Of a stretch of 64,000 nt of DNA, positions 50,116-61,220 are shown piece by piece. The notes under the pieces were generated by a model. That model saw only the letters and a list, made by a program, of their open reading frames with translations. It searched no databases and had not been told where the DNA came from. The stretch spans positions 179,501 through 243,500 of the forward strand of contig JABMCL010000176.1 of the NCBI GenBank assembly GCA_018857735.1, in the 5' to 3' direction. The first letter of the stretch is position 1. Each line of letters begins with the position of its first letter. Position numbers and translations under genes: made by a program. Origin of the DNA: Alviniconcha marisindica (lineage: Eukaryota > Mollusca > Gastropoda > Provannidae).

Positions 50116-50610
50116 GTAGCAGCTGTTAGCTACCAGTTCTCACCACCAGCACAAACCTGGCGCTCTGTAGCAGCGCTACAGCTGTCACTGTTAACACGCA
50201 GTCTGTAGGTGCCGCTACATAGCTTTCCGCACTTCCAGCACCGAGGAGGTCTCGGTGCAGCTTCTCTGATCAAGGCACCGGTGTGTATTAGCGTAACAGC
50301 TTTGGTCAGGCCCGCCACTGGGGCCAGCACACAATCTGGGCTTTGCTTGGACGGGGCCGTGTACACAGTGACCACGCAACTGCAATGCGGCCAGTGCAAA
50401 ACAAACCATTCAACGACCGCGATTTTGTGTGCACGTAGCTGCAGGTACGCTGAGGGTGTGGAGTGGCACGCCAAATCTGCTACTCAGTGCCGGTCTCGGC
50501 TTCCGTTCAGTTCCGTCTTAAATGTGACCTGTGTTGGATGTTTAGTTTTTGATGTTCGCCTGTACTTTCTACTCAGAATATAAAAGGTCCGACGAAGTTC
50601 GAGCTGACTT

Positions 50611-50940
50611 GTGAGCCGATTTGGCCTAGCGGTAAGGCGTTAGGCTGGTAAGCAGAAGGACCTCGGTTCGAATCTGCTTCGGCGGCTCTCCTTTCTCTTC
50701 AAAAGTTGTGGTCTGTGGACATTGTCTTGTGACTTTGTCCCTTACAATTATAAAAACATTAAAATGGCTGTCATCGCTGCCCATCTTCAATGCAGAAATC
50801 ATTCTGGTGGTGACAGTGTAGCGATATGTATATAATCTCCCTCTCCCCCCACCTCCATATTCCCTCCCTTCCCCCTTCTCCCCGTCTCTAATAAGCCTCA
50901 TGTTTTCTGTGGACGTTAAGCATCATCTGTACTTACTTAC
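50611..50940 (+). mobile_element. tRNA-derived SINE, family A
   Basis: Head GTGAGCCGATTTGGCCTAGC, B box GGTTCGAATC, and a tail ending ACTTACTTAC. Confidence 0.88.
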
Positions 50941-51061
50941 GAGTTGACTTAAAGGAAAGCTCGGCGAAGGACTGAGCATCACGGCCAGCTCTTATCGGTA
51001 GAAATGGCCGAATAGACAACATTCGCAGCAGTCACTTTTCTGCCGATCGGCTGCGTAATCG

Positions 51062-51198
51062 GCACTAGTGACCTAATTCAGAATAACCTGAGAGTGCACG
51101 AGACTTGGGGCGAGCAGGCCTTGCGGCACCACTTAATTAACAGCGATCAGTTCCGGTACGAATTCAACGTTTGGCTGAGGCACACCCACCCACAGACA
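51062..51198 (+). CDS. Candidate orphan exon, function unknown
   Basis: An open stretch reading ALRHHLINSDQFRYEFNVWL and then RHTHPQT, with an AG just before (CACTAG|TGACC) and a possible donor G|GTACTA after. Its amino-acid composition is protein-like and it is not repeat-derived. It lies 3.3 kb upstream of FGGY on the same strand. I recognise no family and found no partner exon, so it could be chance or a remnant. Confidence 0.25.
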
Positions 51199-51339
51199 GG
51201 TACTATCAGGTTACCACAGCCAGGTACTATCAGGTTACCACAGCCAGTCGGTCACAGCTCAGTGATGTGGCGCTGTGGACAAACCGACGGTCGTCACAGA
51301 CAGCCTGATTGTAGCGGGTCCACGTGCACGATGACACGC

Positions 51340-51560
51340 CTCGCCAGCACGCTGTGCAGTCAATGTCAGCACTGAACAGTGTCTGCACAAAACACGTTGT
51401 CACTGTCAGCACTGAACAGTGTCCGCACAAAGCACGCTGTGCAGTCAGTGTCAGCACTGAACAGTGTCTGCACAAAACACGTTGTCACTGTCAGCACTGA
51501 ACAGTGTCCGCACAAAGCACGCTGTGCAGTCAGTGTCAGCACAGAACACTTCGGTGTCCG
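51340..51560. repeat. Alternating 38/41-bp tandem repeat
   Basis: GTCAGCACTGAACAGTGTC units alternate two variants, a small higher-order repeat. Confidence 0.9.
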
Positions 51561-51654
51561 CACAAAGCCTAAGCACGTGACGGTCCCCCATCCATTTGGT
51601 GAGCACGCTCCCTCGTGCTTCATTTGCCGTTGGGAGCGAGTACTCTTGCTTTCA

Positions 51655-51745
51655 GAGCTGAGGAGCTGTGTGAAAGTGGAGGTGGACGTCCCGGGCTCCC
51701 GTTGCTCTTACGGTTTCTGTGGACGTAAAGCGACGCTTCAACGAG
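51655..51745 (+). mobile_element. SINE tail fragment
   Basis: GAGCTGTGTGAAAGTGGAGG and GGTTTCTGTGGACGTAAAGC, as at 27610. Confidence 0.6.
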
Positions 51746-52529
51746 TACTCTTGCTTTGTTGGAAGCGCGCTCGGAAACACCGGGCGCGTCTGCCTGGGGT
51801 GAAACCAAAGACTATAAATACAAATCTTCGTATTTATGATCTTTGGTGAAACTGACTTGAGATGGTTCCGTGCGATTCCGGCAACGATGTTGGGTTTATT
51901 TGTGCTGGCGTAAGCACTGTGAGCAGTTACTGATACGCAGCCTGAGATATCAGTTTGAAATGTCTGTGTGGCTAAAAACTCATTGCCACTCATTTGAGCA
52001 CCAACGAAGGTGACGGTCAGTCATCTCTCAACTTTCGGGGACTACTGGCGTGACCAGTTATGGCGGGAGTGGTTGGGCGAAGAGTGTGGTAAACGGATAT
52101 CAGGGGTTTGGCATGGACCGATGTGGTTTGATCCGCACGGCTATCTCCACACTGGACAGCGCCGGACTGCCACAGCAGAGTGGCCAGCCCAACGTCACAC
52201 AGCCGCTTTGACTACGGCGGTATGAAGTGCGGAAGCGTCCAGTCCTACTCGGTCTGTTTACGGCTGTTTCTGTAAACCTCAGTGTTGTGCGTGGTCATGC
52301 AGCTGGCCTAAGGTAGACACTGGGGAAGTCAGGGCACGGCACTCTATGGTGTGTTGAGAGTTGGGCAGCGAGCAAACAAGGCGTCAGTTCAGTACTGATT
52401 GTCACTCTTTCGTCCTCAGTTCGGACTGACGTGCTCCAGTTGCCGGACTTTATAACGATTACAAAGACAGGTATAATTCTCAGAGAATGAAATGACAAAG
52501 ACAAAGACATCGCCAGCCATTATGCTACA

Positions 52530-52912
52530 GGACAGTGTGTATTTACATAGATAGTTCTGTATCTGTGCTGGTGACAGAGGGCTGCATAGTGTGTATTTAC
52601 AGAGATGGTTGTGTATTTGTGCTGGTGACAGAGGGCTGCATAGTGTGTGTTTACAGAGATAGTTGTGTATTTGTGCTGGTGACAGCGGGCTGCATAGTGT
52701 GTATTTACAGAGATAGTTGTGTATTTGTGCTGGTGACAGAGGGCTGCATAGTGTGTATTTACAGAGATAGTTGTGTATTTGTGCTGGTGACAGAGGGCTG
52801 CATAGTGTGTATTTACAGAGATAGTTGTGTATCTGTGCTGGTGACAGAGGGCTGCATAGTGTGTATTTACAGAGATAGTTGTGTATTTGTGCTGGTGACA
52901 GAGGGCTGCATA
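52530..52912. repeat. 54-bp minisatellite, seven copies
   Basis: GTGTGTATTTACAGAGATAG units. Period divisible by three, hence the long open frame; not taken as coding. Confidence 0.95.
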
Positions 52913-53176
52913 GCCCGCCCCGCGGGGCGTCGTTGCCCCGTCACAGCGCCAACACCTCTAGTGTTAGAATGTCTGTCACACACCGCGCAACCATTGGTTG
53001 ACATTTTACACGACGCAACAAGTGGGTACTTAGTGAGAAGCACTCACCGTCTAGCAAGGATAAGCACGCGTTGAAGACTAACTTGGACTGAACACTGAGA
53101 TCAGAATTCTGTCCTGATACAAAATCTAAATCAGTGATGTTTCACGGTCCTGTGAGGAGAAAAAAAGAAAAGAAAA

Positions 53177-53292
53177 GAAAGACCCCCCCCCCCCCCCCCC
53201 CCCCCCCCCAAAGTATCTAATTATTACACGAATACCGATAATGTTTTGGGTAGTGCTCAGCCAGCATAAATTAATACCTATTAATTTATTAT

Positions 53293-53336
<44 letters not shown>

Positions 53337-53417
53337 ACGCACACGTACCCCCCCCCCCCCCCCCCCCCACACACACACAATATACCGTGCACACACTCCG
53401 TGAGTCACTAGTCACTG

Positions 53418-53495
<78 letters not shown>
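53177..53495. repeat. Poly-C, (CA)n and (CT)n cluster
   Basis: Poly-C at about 53180, CA tract at 53301, poly-C at 53349, (CT)n at 53420-53494. Confidence 0.95.
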
Positions 53496-53496
<1 letters not shown>

Positions 53497-53499
53497 TAC

Positions 53500-54450
53500 A
53501 ATCCTTGTAAAGTTTTCGAGTTCGAGTTCTCTCTTTCATGTGCCTTCCAGTCTCAGTTTCCTCTTGTCAGTCAGTCAGTGTGGATATCTTAAGTTATTTA
53601 GTATAATTATACTAATATCATCATATATATACCATCAAAACATAAGAATACCTCTGCCTATCATTTGATACCTTGACTTAACCTACACATCCACCTCGCG
53701 GCCCAAACTAACTCAAAACAGTCGGGACCACATAGCTACCACCCTATAGGCAAAGGACGCAAAACGTAAATGAGCTGTTGTTTTTGACAGGAAAAGGTAA
53801 CTCTGTTTGCAGCGTCTGAGAGTTCAGAATCGTTCACCAAGACACCAGAAGCTCGTTTTGCTTTCATAGATTGTGGGCAAGTCGTTCCGTTTTGAACTTT
53901 TTGTTACTTCTACTGGCAACAGTGACAGAGAAGCACGCTGATCCCATTTCTTGTTTTGCTGAGCAAATAAGTCCTAAAGGGAAAACACAAACACGACAGA
54001 GCGTTGAAAGGCGTGCAGCTGGGGCCCATTCAGTCTCCCCCTCCCTCTCGAGTCGTCCCCGCCCCGCCTTACCCAACCTGTGGTCAGCGTGGGTCACGTT
54101 GTCATTCACTGGCTTAGTTTGAACGTAAATTGCCCTGTCTGTACTCTTTACGGAGCCCATTCTTACTTTGATAATAATCTTTCCGTTGTAGGAACCCGTG
54201 AGAACATTTCGTTAAGCATGGTTTAAATTACAAGGCGCATTGCTTCGTACAGCCAGGTGCCGTAAGCTTTGTGTGGCGTGCTGTAATCATGTCCTTCTTC
54301 TTTTCCCTTTCATCAACGGCGCCAGTTTGCCTGACAATGGCAAAGTTTCTTTTACAAAGTTATACTAAAAAATAAAATAAATATTTTCAGTTCCACTTTG
54401 AAACATGCATATAGTTCGTGACATTTCTGTTTCATATTATTTCATTTGCA
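53500..54450. other. Region upstream of FGGY
   Basis: Single-copy DNA that should contain the FGGY 5' exon and promoter. I could not locate either with confidence. Confidence 0.4.
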
Positions 54451-54451
54451 G

Positions 54452-55991
54452 GGCCAAGGAAGAGATGGAGCACTATGTTGGTGTTGACGTTGGCACTGGC
54501 AGTGTGCGAGCGGCCTTGGTGGCCAGTGATGGCACAGTGGTTCAGACAGCAGAGGAGCCCATTGAGAGATACAGGCCCCAGGCAGGGTTTTACGAGCAGT
54601 CATCGGAGGATATCTGGAGAGCTGTGATTATTACCGTCAATGTGGGTACATGCTCACTGCCATGCAGGTTGTAGGCCAGGGATAGAGAAGGAAATGCAAC
54701 ATGTTAAACTGTATAGCATGGACACAATTAGATTCACTTCAGATCGCAGCTGATAACTTGATTTAGAGTACTAACCCAAGGTTTCAAGGTTTTATACCTG
54801 AAAGGCAAGTGCTGGCAGTAAAGAAACAGTAGAACTGAAAGGGATGTGTAACTGTGTCACCATTGATGAAGTACTACCAGAAAGGCAGTAAAGAAACAGT
54901 AGAACCGAAAGGGATGTGTAACTCACTAACTGTGTCACCATTGATGAAGTACTACCAGAAAGGCAGTAAAGAAACAGTAGAACTGAAAGGGATGTGTAAC
55001 TGTGTCACCGTTGATGAAGTACTACCAGAAAGGCAGTAAAGAAACAGTAGAACTGAAAGGGATGTGTAACTCACTAACTGTGTCACCATTGATGAAGTAC
55101 TACCAGAAAGGCAGTAAAGAAACAGTAGAACTGAAAGGGATGTGTAACTGTGTCACCGTTGATGAAGTACTACCAGAAAGGCAGTAAAGAAACAGTAGAA
55201 CTGAAAGGGATGTGTAACTGTGTCACCGTTGATGAAGTACTACCAGAAAGGCAGTAAAGAAACAGTAGAACTGAAAGGGATGTGTAACTGTGTCACCGTT
55301 GATGAAGTACTACCAGAAAGGCAGTAAAGAAACAGTAGAACTGAAAGGGATGTGTAACTGTGTCACCGTTGATGAAGTACTACCAGAAAGGCAGTAAAGA
55401 AACAGTAGAACTGAAAGGGATGTGTAACTCACTAACTGTGTCACCATTGATGAAGTACTACCAGAAAGGCAGTAAAGAAACAGTAGAACTGAAAGGGATG
55501 TGTAACTGTGTCACCATTGACGAACACCTACTTGTATCTACAGCCAAAAATGTCTCTGGTGCAGTCATTGATTCCTTGTTCAGAATTCAGAGTAAGAAAG
55601 ACACTTGCAGCGCTTGGCAGGAGTTCAAAGTAAAAGTTTACTCCAGTTTATGAATTTTTGCTTACTTTCAGTCTGTGTTGAAGGCCAGTGAGGTGCCGGC
55701 AGCACAAGTGAAAGGGATGGGGTTCGATGCTACGTGTTCACTGGTGGCTCTCGGTGCAGACTTCCAGCCTGTTTCCTGCAGTCCTACAGGTGAGGTCAGG
55801 GGACAGGTGGATTTTGATGGTTTTTTGTTTGTTTGTGTGGAAGATGTGTGGGTGTTTGTTCACAGACCATCCCAACTGCAATCTGGAATGAATTGGGGCA
55901 TTACTGCAACTTGACAGCTGAGCTGTTGATCACATGTACACACACACTCGACACACAGACACATACACATTCAACACACACACATACACCC

Positions 55992-56035
<44 letters not shown>

Positions 56036-59000
56036 CCCAACATGTGTGTGCGCACACACACACACACACACACCCTCAACACACATACACACCCAACATG
56101 CACACACACATTCCCAGCATGCATGCGCACACACACACACAACACACACACACACGCACACACACATACATGTATGGTCTGAGAACTGAAAGCCTTGCAA
56201 GAACTCCATTGGTTGCTTGCTAATTACAGTTTCTATTATCTTATCTTCCATGCACATGTATAAGGTATCTGTCTATAATGCAAACACATTAGTTAATCAT
56301 AATGCAGACATGTACCTGAGAATAAGACTTGCTGTGCTGTATCTTTGTGTCAATTTGTGTACCGAGGTGAGGCTGGACACAACATTGTCATGTGGATGGA
56401 CCACAGAGCAGAGAAAGAGGCGGGCAGAATCAACTCCACGGGACACAGTGTGCTGCGCTACGTGGGAGGGGCCATGTCGCTGGAGATGCAGCCACCAAAA
56501 CTGCTGTGGCTGAAAGAGGTACAGGAACCCCTACCTCATTGTGGGTGCACAGCTCTGCATGCTCTAGCTGTGTGTGTGTGTGTGCCCGTGTACATGTGCA
56601 TACATGTGTGTGTGCATGTGTATGCATGAGTGTGTGTGTGTGTGTATGCATGTGTATGTATGAGTGTGTAAATGTGTGCTTTTGTGTGGGTGTGTGCTTT
56701 TGAATGAATGTATGTGAATAAATGTGAGTGTGCATGTGCATGTATATATGCTTACATATTTATGTAATATATATGTACTTGATATAGATTAATTAATGCA
56801 AAATATTGTATGTATTTGCAGACTGGTCAGGTTTGATCCGTGCTAAGTGTGCTTGGACATTTTCACTGATGGTGTTGTTTGCTCATGTCTCAGCATTTGC
56901 CCGAGCAGTGGAAGAAAATGGCACACCTCTTTGACCTGCCTGATTACCTGACCTGGCGTGCCACAGGCAGCCTTACCAGGTGTGTGTGTGTGTGTGTGTG
57001 GGTGGGTGGGTGGGTGGGTGGGTGGGTGCATGCATGTGTGTGTGTATGTGTTGGGATGGGGGGGGGGGGGGGGGGGGGGGGGGGGGATGTATATATATAT
57101 ATGTGTGTGTGTGTGTGTGACAGTAAAATGACTTGGTGTGTGATGTGTCTTCAGACTATTGTGACTGTCAGTGTGCTATGCTGTGTCCAGGTCACAAATA
57201 GAATAAAGAAGCACTTGGCATGGCTTGACTTGACTTGACATTGCATTCAGTGGTGTGGTTAGGTGATTGTGCTGACTGTTTTGGCTTGTTCAGATCATTC
57301 TGTTCATTGATGGTTTATGGAGTTTTCAGGGCATTGTGTTTAGCAGTATATCCGTGTCATTGTGATCACTGTTGTTCAGCAGTGTATCCGTGTCATTGTG
57401 ATCACTGTTGTTCAGCAGTGTATCCGTGTCATTGTGATCACTGTTGTTCAGCAGTGTATCCATGTCATTGTGATCACTGTTGTTCAGCAGTGTATCCATG
57501 TCATTGTGATCACTGTTGTTCAGCAGTGTATCCATGTCATTGTGATCACTGTTGTTCAGCAGTGTATCCATGTCATTGTGGTCACTGTTGTTCAGCAGTG
57601 TATCCGTGTCATTGTGGTCACTGTTGTTCAGCAGTGTATCCGTGTCATTGTGGTCACTGTTGTTCAGCAGTGTATCCATGTCATTGTGATCACTGTTGTT
57701 CAGCAGTGTATCCATGTCATTGTGATCACTGTTGTTCAGCAGTGTATCCGTGTCATTGTGGTCACTGTTGTTCAGCAGTGTATCCGTGTCATTGTGGTCA
57801 CTGTTGTTCAGCAGTGTATCCGTGTATCCATGGCATTGTGATCACTGTTGTGATGGAGTGTATCTGTGTCATTGTGATCACTGTTGTTCAGCAGTATATC
57901 CGTGTCATTGTGGTCACTGTTGTTCAGCAGTATATCCGTGTCATTGTGGTCACTGTTGTTCAGCAGTATATCCGTGTCATTGTGGTCACTGTTGTTCAGC
58001 AGTATATCCGTGTCATTGTGGTCACTGTTGTTCAGCAGTGTATCCATGGCATTGTGATCACTGTTGTGATGGAGTGTATCTGTGTCATTGTGATCACTGT
58101 TGTTCAGCAGTATATCCGTGTCATTGCGATCAATGTGGTGCTGGAGTGTGTTCAGGCCCTTGTACTCCTGTTTTTTAAAATACTTTATGTTCATTATTGT
58201 GTATTTGTGTGTTAATGTCATTGTGTTCACTGAAAATTGTGTGGAGGTGTGTTCAGGTCATGCTCAGTTATGTGTTCAGATCAATGTGTTCACTTCTGTG
58301 CTGTGGTATGTGCAGGCTGTGTTCGCTGAAGTGTTGTGATGTGTTAAGGTCATGTTCACTGGTGTGTTGATGTCATTGTGCTCACTGGTATGTTTAAATC
58401 ATTGGTTCATTGGTATGTTCAAGTTGTGGTGGTCACTGGTGTGTTCACTGATGTATTCAGGTTGGTGTGTTCAGATCATTGTGCTCACTGGTGTGTTTAG
58501 GCCGTTGTGTTCATGAATGTGTTATGGTGTAGTCAGGTCATGGTCACTGGTATGTTGAGGTTGTTGTGTCCACTGATGTGGTCAGGTTGTTGTGGCCACT
58601 GGTGTGCTGAAGTCATTGTGTTCACTGGTGTGCTGAAACTGTGTTCACGGGTGTGTTCACCTTGTTCTGCTTGTTAGTGTCTTCCGGCTTTGTGTTCTGG
58701 TGTTCACAGAGATGTTAAGGTTGTTGTGTTCGTTGGAGTGTTCAGGTCAGTGTTCACAGGTATGTTCAGATAATTTTGTTCATGGGTGTGTTCAGGTCAT
58801 TGTGTTCACTGGTGTGCAAGTGGGGCTACGAGGTCCAGGGTGCTGAACACCATGGATGGAGTGACGACTTCCTCAAGCGTATCGGTCTGCAGGAGCTGAC
58901 GGAGAACAACCACAGCCGAATAGGTAAGTGAGCAATGACACAAGAAGATTTTTTTTATTTTTTATTTTAAAGTAATTTTCGCAGACGGATACCTGTTGGC

Positions 59001-60256
59001 GACAGTCTCTTTGAGAGAGGCAGCTTGAAAGGGCAGGTGACTTGTACAACGAACATTTTCCTAAGCGAGTATCCCAGCCCACCGTACTCCCTGACTGTTT
59101 GCTGTTTATATCTCACAAGCGGGAGCCTTGACATCACTTGTGTTAAAATGCAGTGTGTAGCATATACAGTTACATATACAGTTATTGCTTAATGGCCTTT
59201 TTGCCCCATGTTGTAGCTCTGTGGTGGAGATGTTCGCTGTAACTATTAGTCATTCAGCCAGGATCCACCTGCCGGATGGCATGAGCTTTTCCATGGCAAC
59301 GTCACCCGGTCCAGAAGTGGGGTTTAGTGTTGCTCTTTGTTCCTGTCTGCTGTGTGCTTGCTGTTCCTGTTGGCTGCATGCTTGCTGTTCCTGTCTGCTG
59401 TGTGCTTGCTGTTATTGTCTGCTGCATGCTTGCTGTTCCTGTCTGCTGCATGCTTGCTGTTATTGTCTGCTGCATGCTTGTGTTCCTGTCTGCTGTGTGC
59501 TTGCTGTTATTGTCTGCTGCATGCTTGCTGTTCCTGTCTGCTGCGTGCTTGCTGTTCCTGTCTGCTGTGTGCTTGCTGTTATTGTCTGCTGCATGCTTGT
59601 GTTCCTGTCTGCTGTGTGCTTGCTGTTATTGTCTGCTGCATGCTTGCTGTTCCTGTCTGCTGCGTGCTTGCTGTTCCTGTCTGCTGCGTGCTTGCTGTTC
59701 CTGTCTGCTGCATGCTTGCTGTTCCTGTCTGCTGCATGCTTGCTGTTCCTGTCTGCTGTGTGCTTGCTGTTCCTGCCTGCTGCATGCTTGCTGTTCCTGT
59801 CTGCTGCGTGCTTGCTGTTCCTGTCTGCTGCGTGCTTGCTGTTCCTGTCTGCTGCATGCTTGCGGCACTGTGTCCTGCACAGGAAGGATCCAGTGTCACA
59901 GTTTCTGTTGTTTCCTTCTTTGTCACGGCAGGCAACAAGGCTCTGCTCCCGGGAGAGGTCTGTGGTTCAGGTCTCACTGATGAGGTGGCCGCTGAACTGA
60001 GACTGTTACCAGGGACACCTGTTGGAACCTCCCTTATTGATGCACATGCTGGTGGCATGGGTATGTTCACCTTCCTCTATGACGTGCTTGCTGCTGGCAT
60101 GTATGTAGTGTGTGTGTGTTTGTGTGCATGTGTGCGTGCATGCATGCATATGTGTGTATATGTATGTGTGTGTGTGTGTTGTTTGTGTGTAATTAGCCTG
60201 TGATGTGCAGCCTGTCTGTCATGCTAAGGTCAGTGTTACATGCATTGTCAGTGAGT

Positions 60257-60331
<75 letters not shown>

Positions 60332-61175
60332 CCTGCCTGGCCTGTGTGCCTGCTGATCTGACCATTTCCTTGCCGCCGGTGACCTCGCGCCTGGCGTTGA
60401 TCTGTGGAACCTCCACCTGTCACATGGTGGTAAAGGGATGCTCTTTGTTCTCTCATTTCTCTGGGTCCAGGGTGTGGGTCAGGAGTCTGAAGTTACTGTG
60501 CAGAGGGTATGCTGTTTTCTGATGGGAGCATTGATTTGTTCGGTGGTGCCTTAGCTCTGGGCTTAGGTATTATTACAGTTCTAAACAGAATGAGGCCTGT
60601 AGCATCTGCACAGAATCAACAAACAAGGGAGTTAAGTGGCACTCAAAAGATTTCACCCAAATACAACAACAAAAGCCTGAGTCTATGCACCTTTTATTTA
60701 CTCTCATGCCGTATGAGAGTTAGCACAGAGGGATGTACCTCTGGTAGAGTTTATGTACCAGATATTTACTCACATGTTGTTCTGTGTAGTGTGGTAGGGA
60801 GCCAGAATTGACTGTGCAGAGCATTGGACAGAGACAGTGTGTAAAGATGTGTCATTGTTTGGCTGGTGCTGCTTTGTGTAGGTCACAGAGACAGCCTGTA
60901 AAGGTGCATGTCATTGTTTGGCTGGTGCTGCTTTGTGTAGGTCACAGAGACAGCCTGTAAAGGTGCCTTTTCGTGTTTGGTGGTGCTGTGTGCATGTCAT
61001 TGTTTGGCTGGTGCTGTTGTGAGGTCACGGGAAGCCTGTTTGTGCCAGGGGTGTGGGGGCCCCTTACCTTATCTGCTGCCATGATCCCCGGCCTGTGGAC
61101 CAGTGAGGGGGGACAGAGTGCTGCAGCGAAGCTGGTCAGTCAGTCAGTCAGTCAGTCAGTTAGTGTGTGAGTGTG

Positions 61176-61220
<45 letters not shown>

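Noticed and set aside
57235..58215. 326-codon Cys/His-rich frame ([12 protein letters not shown]) suggestive of a metal-binding protein
   Set aside because: Translation of the 36-bp FGGY intronic array; the Cys/His pattern comes from the repeat.
59185..60203. Leu/Cys-rich frames of 217-288 codons resembling membrane protein
   Set aside because: 24-bp array open in all plus frames, overlapping FGGY exon F out of phase.
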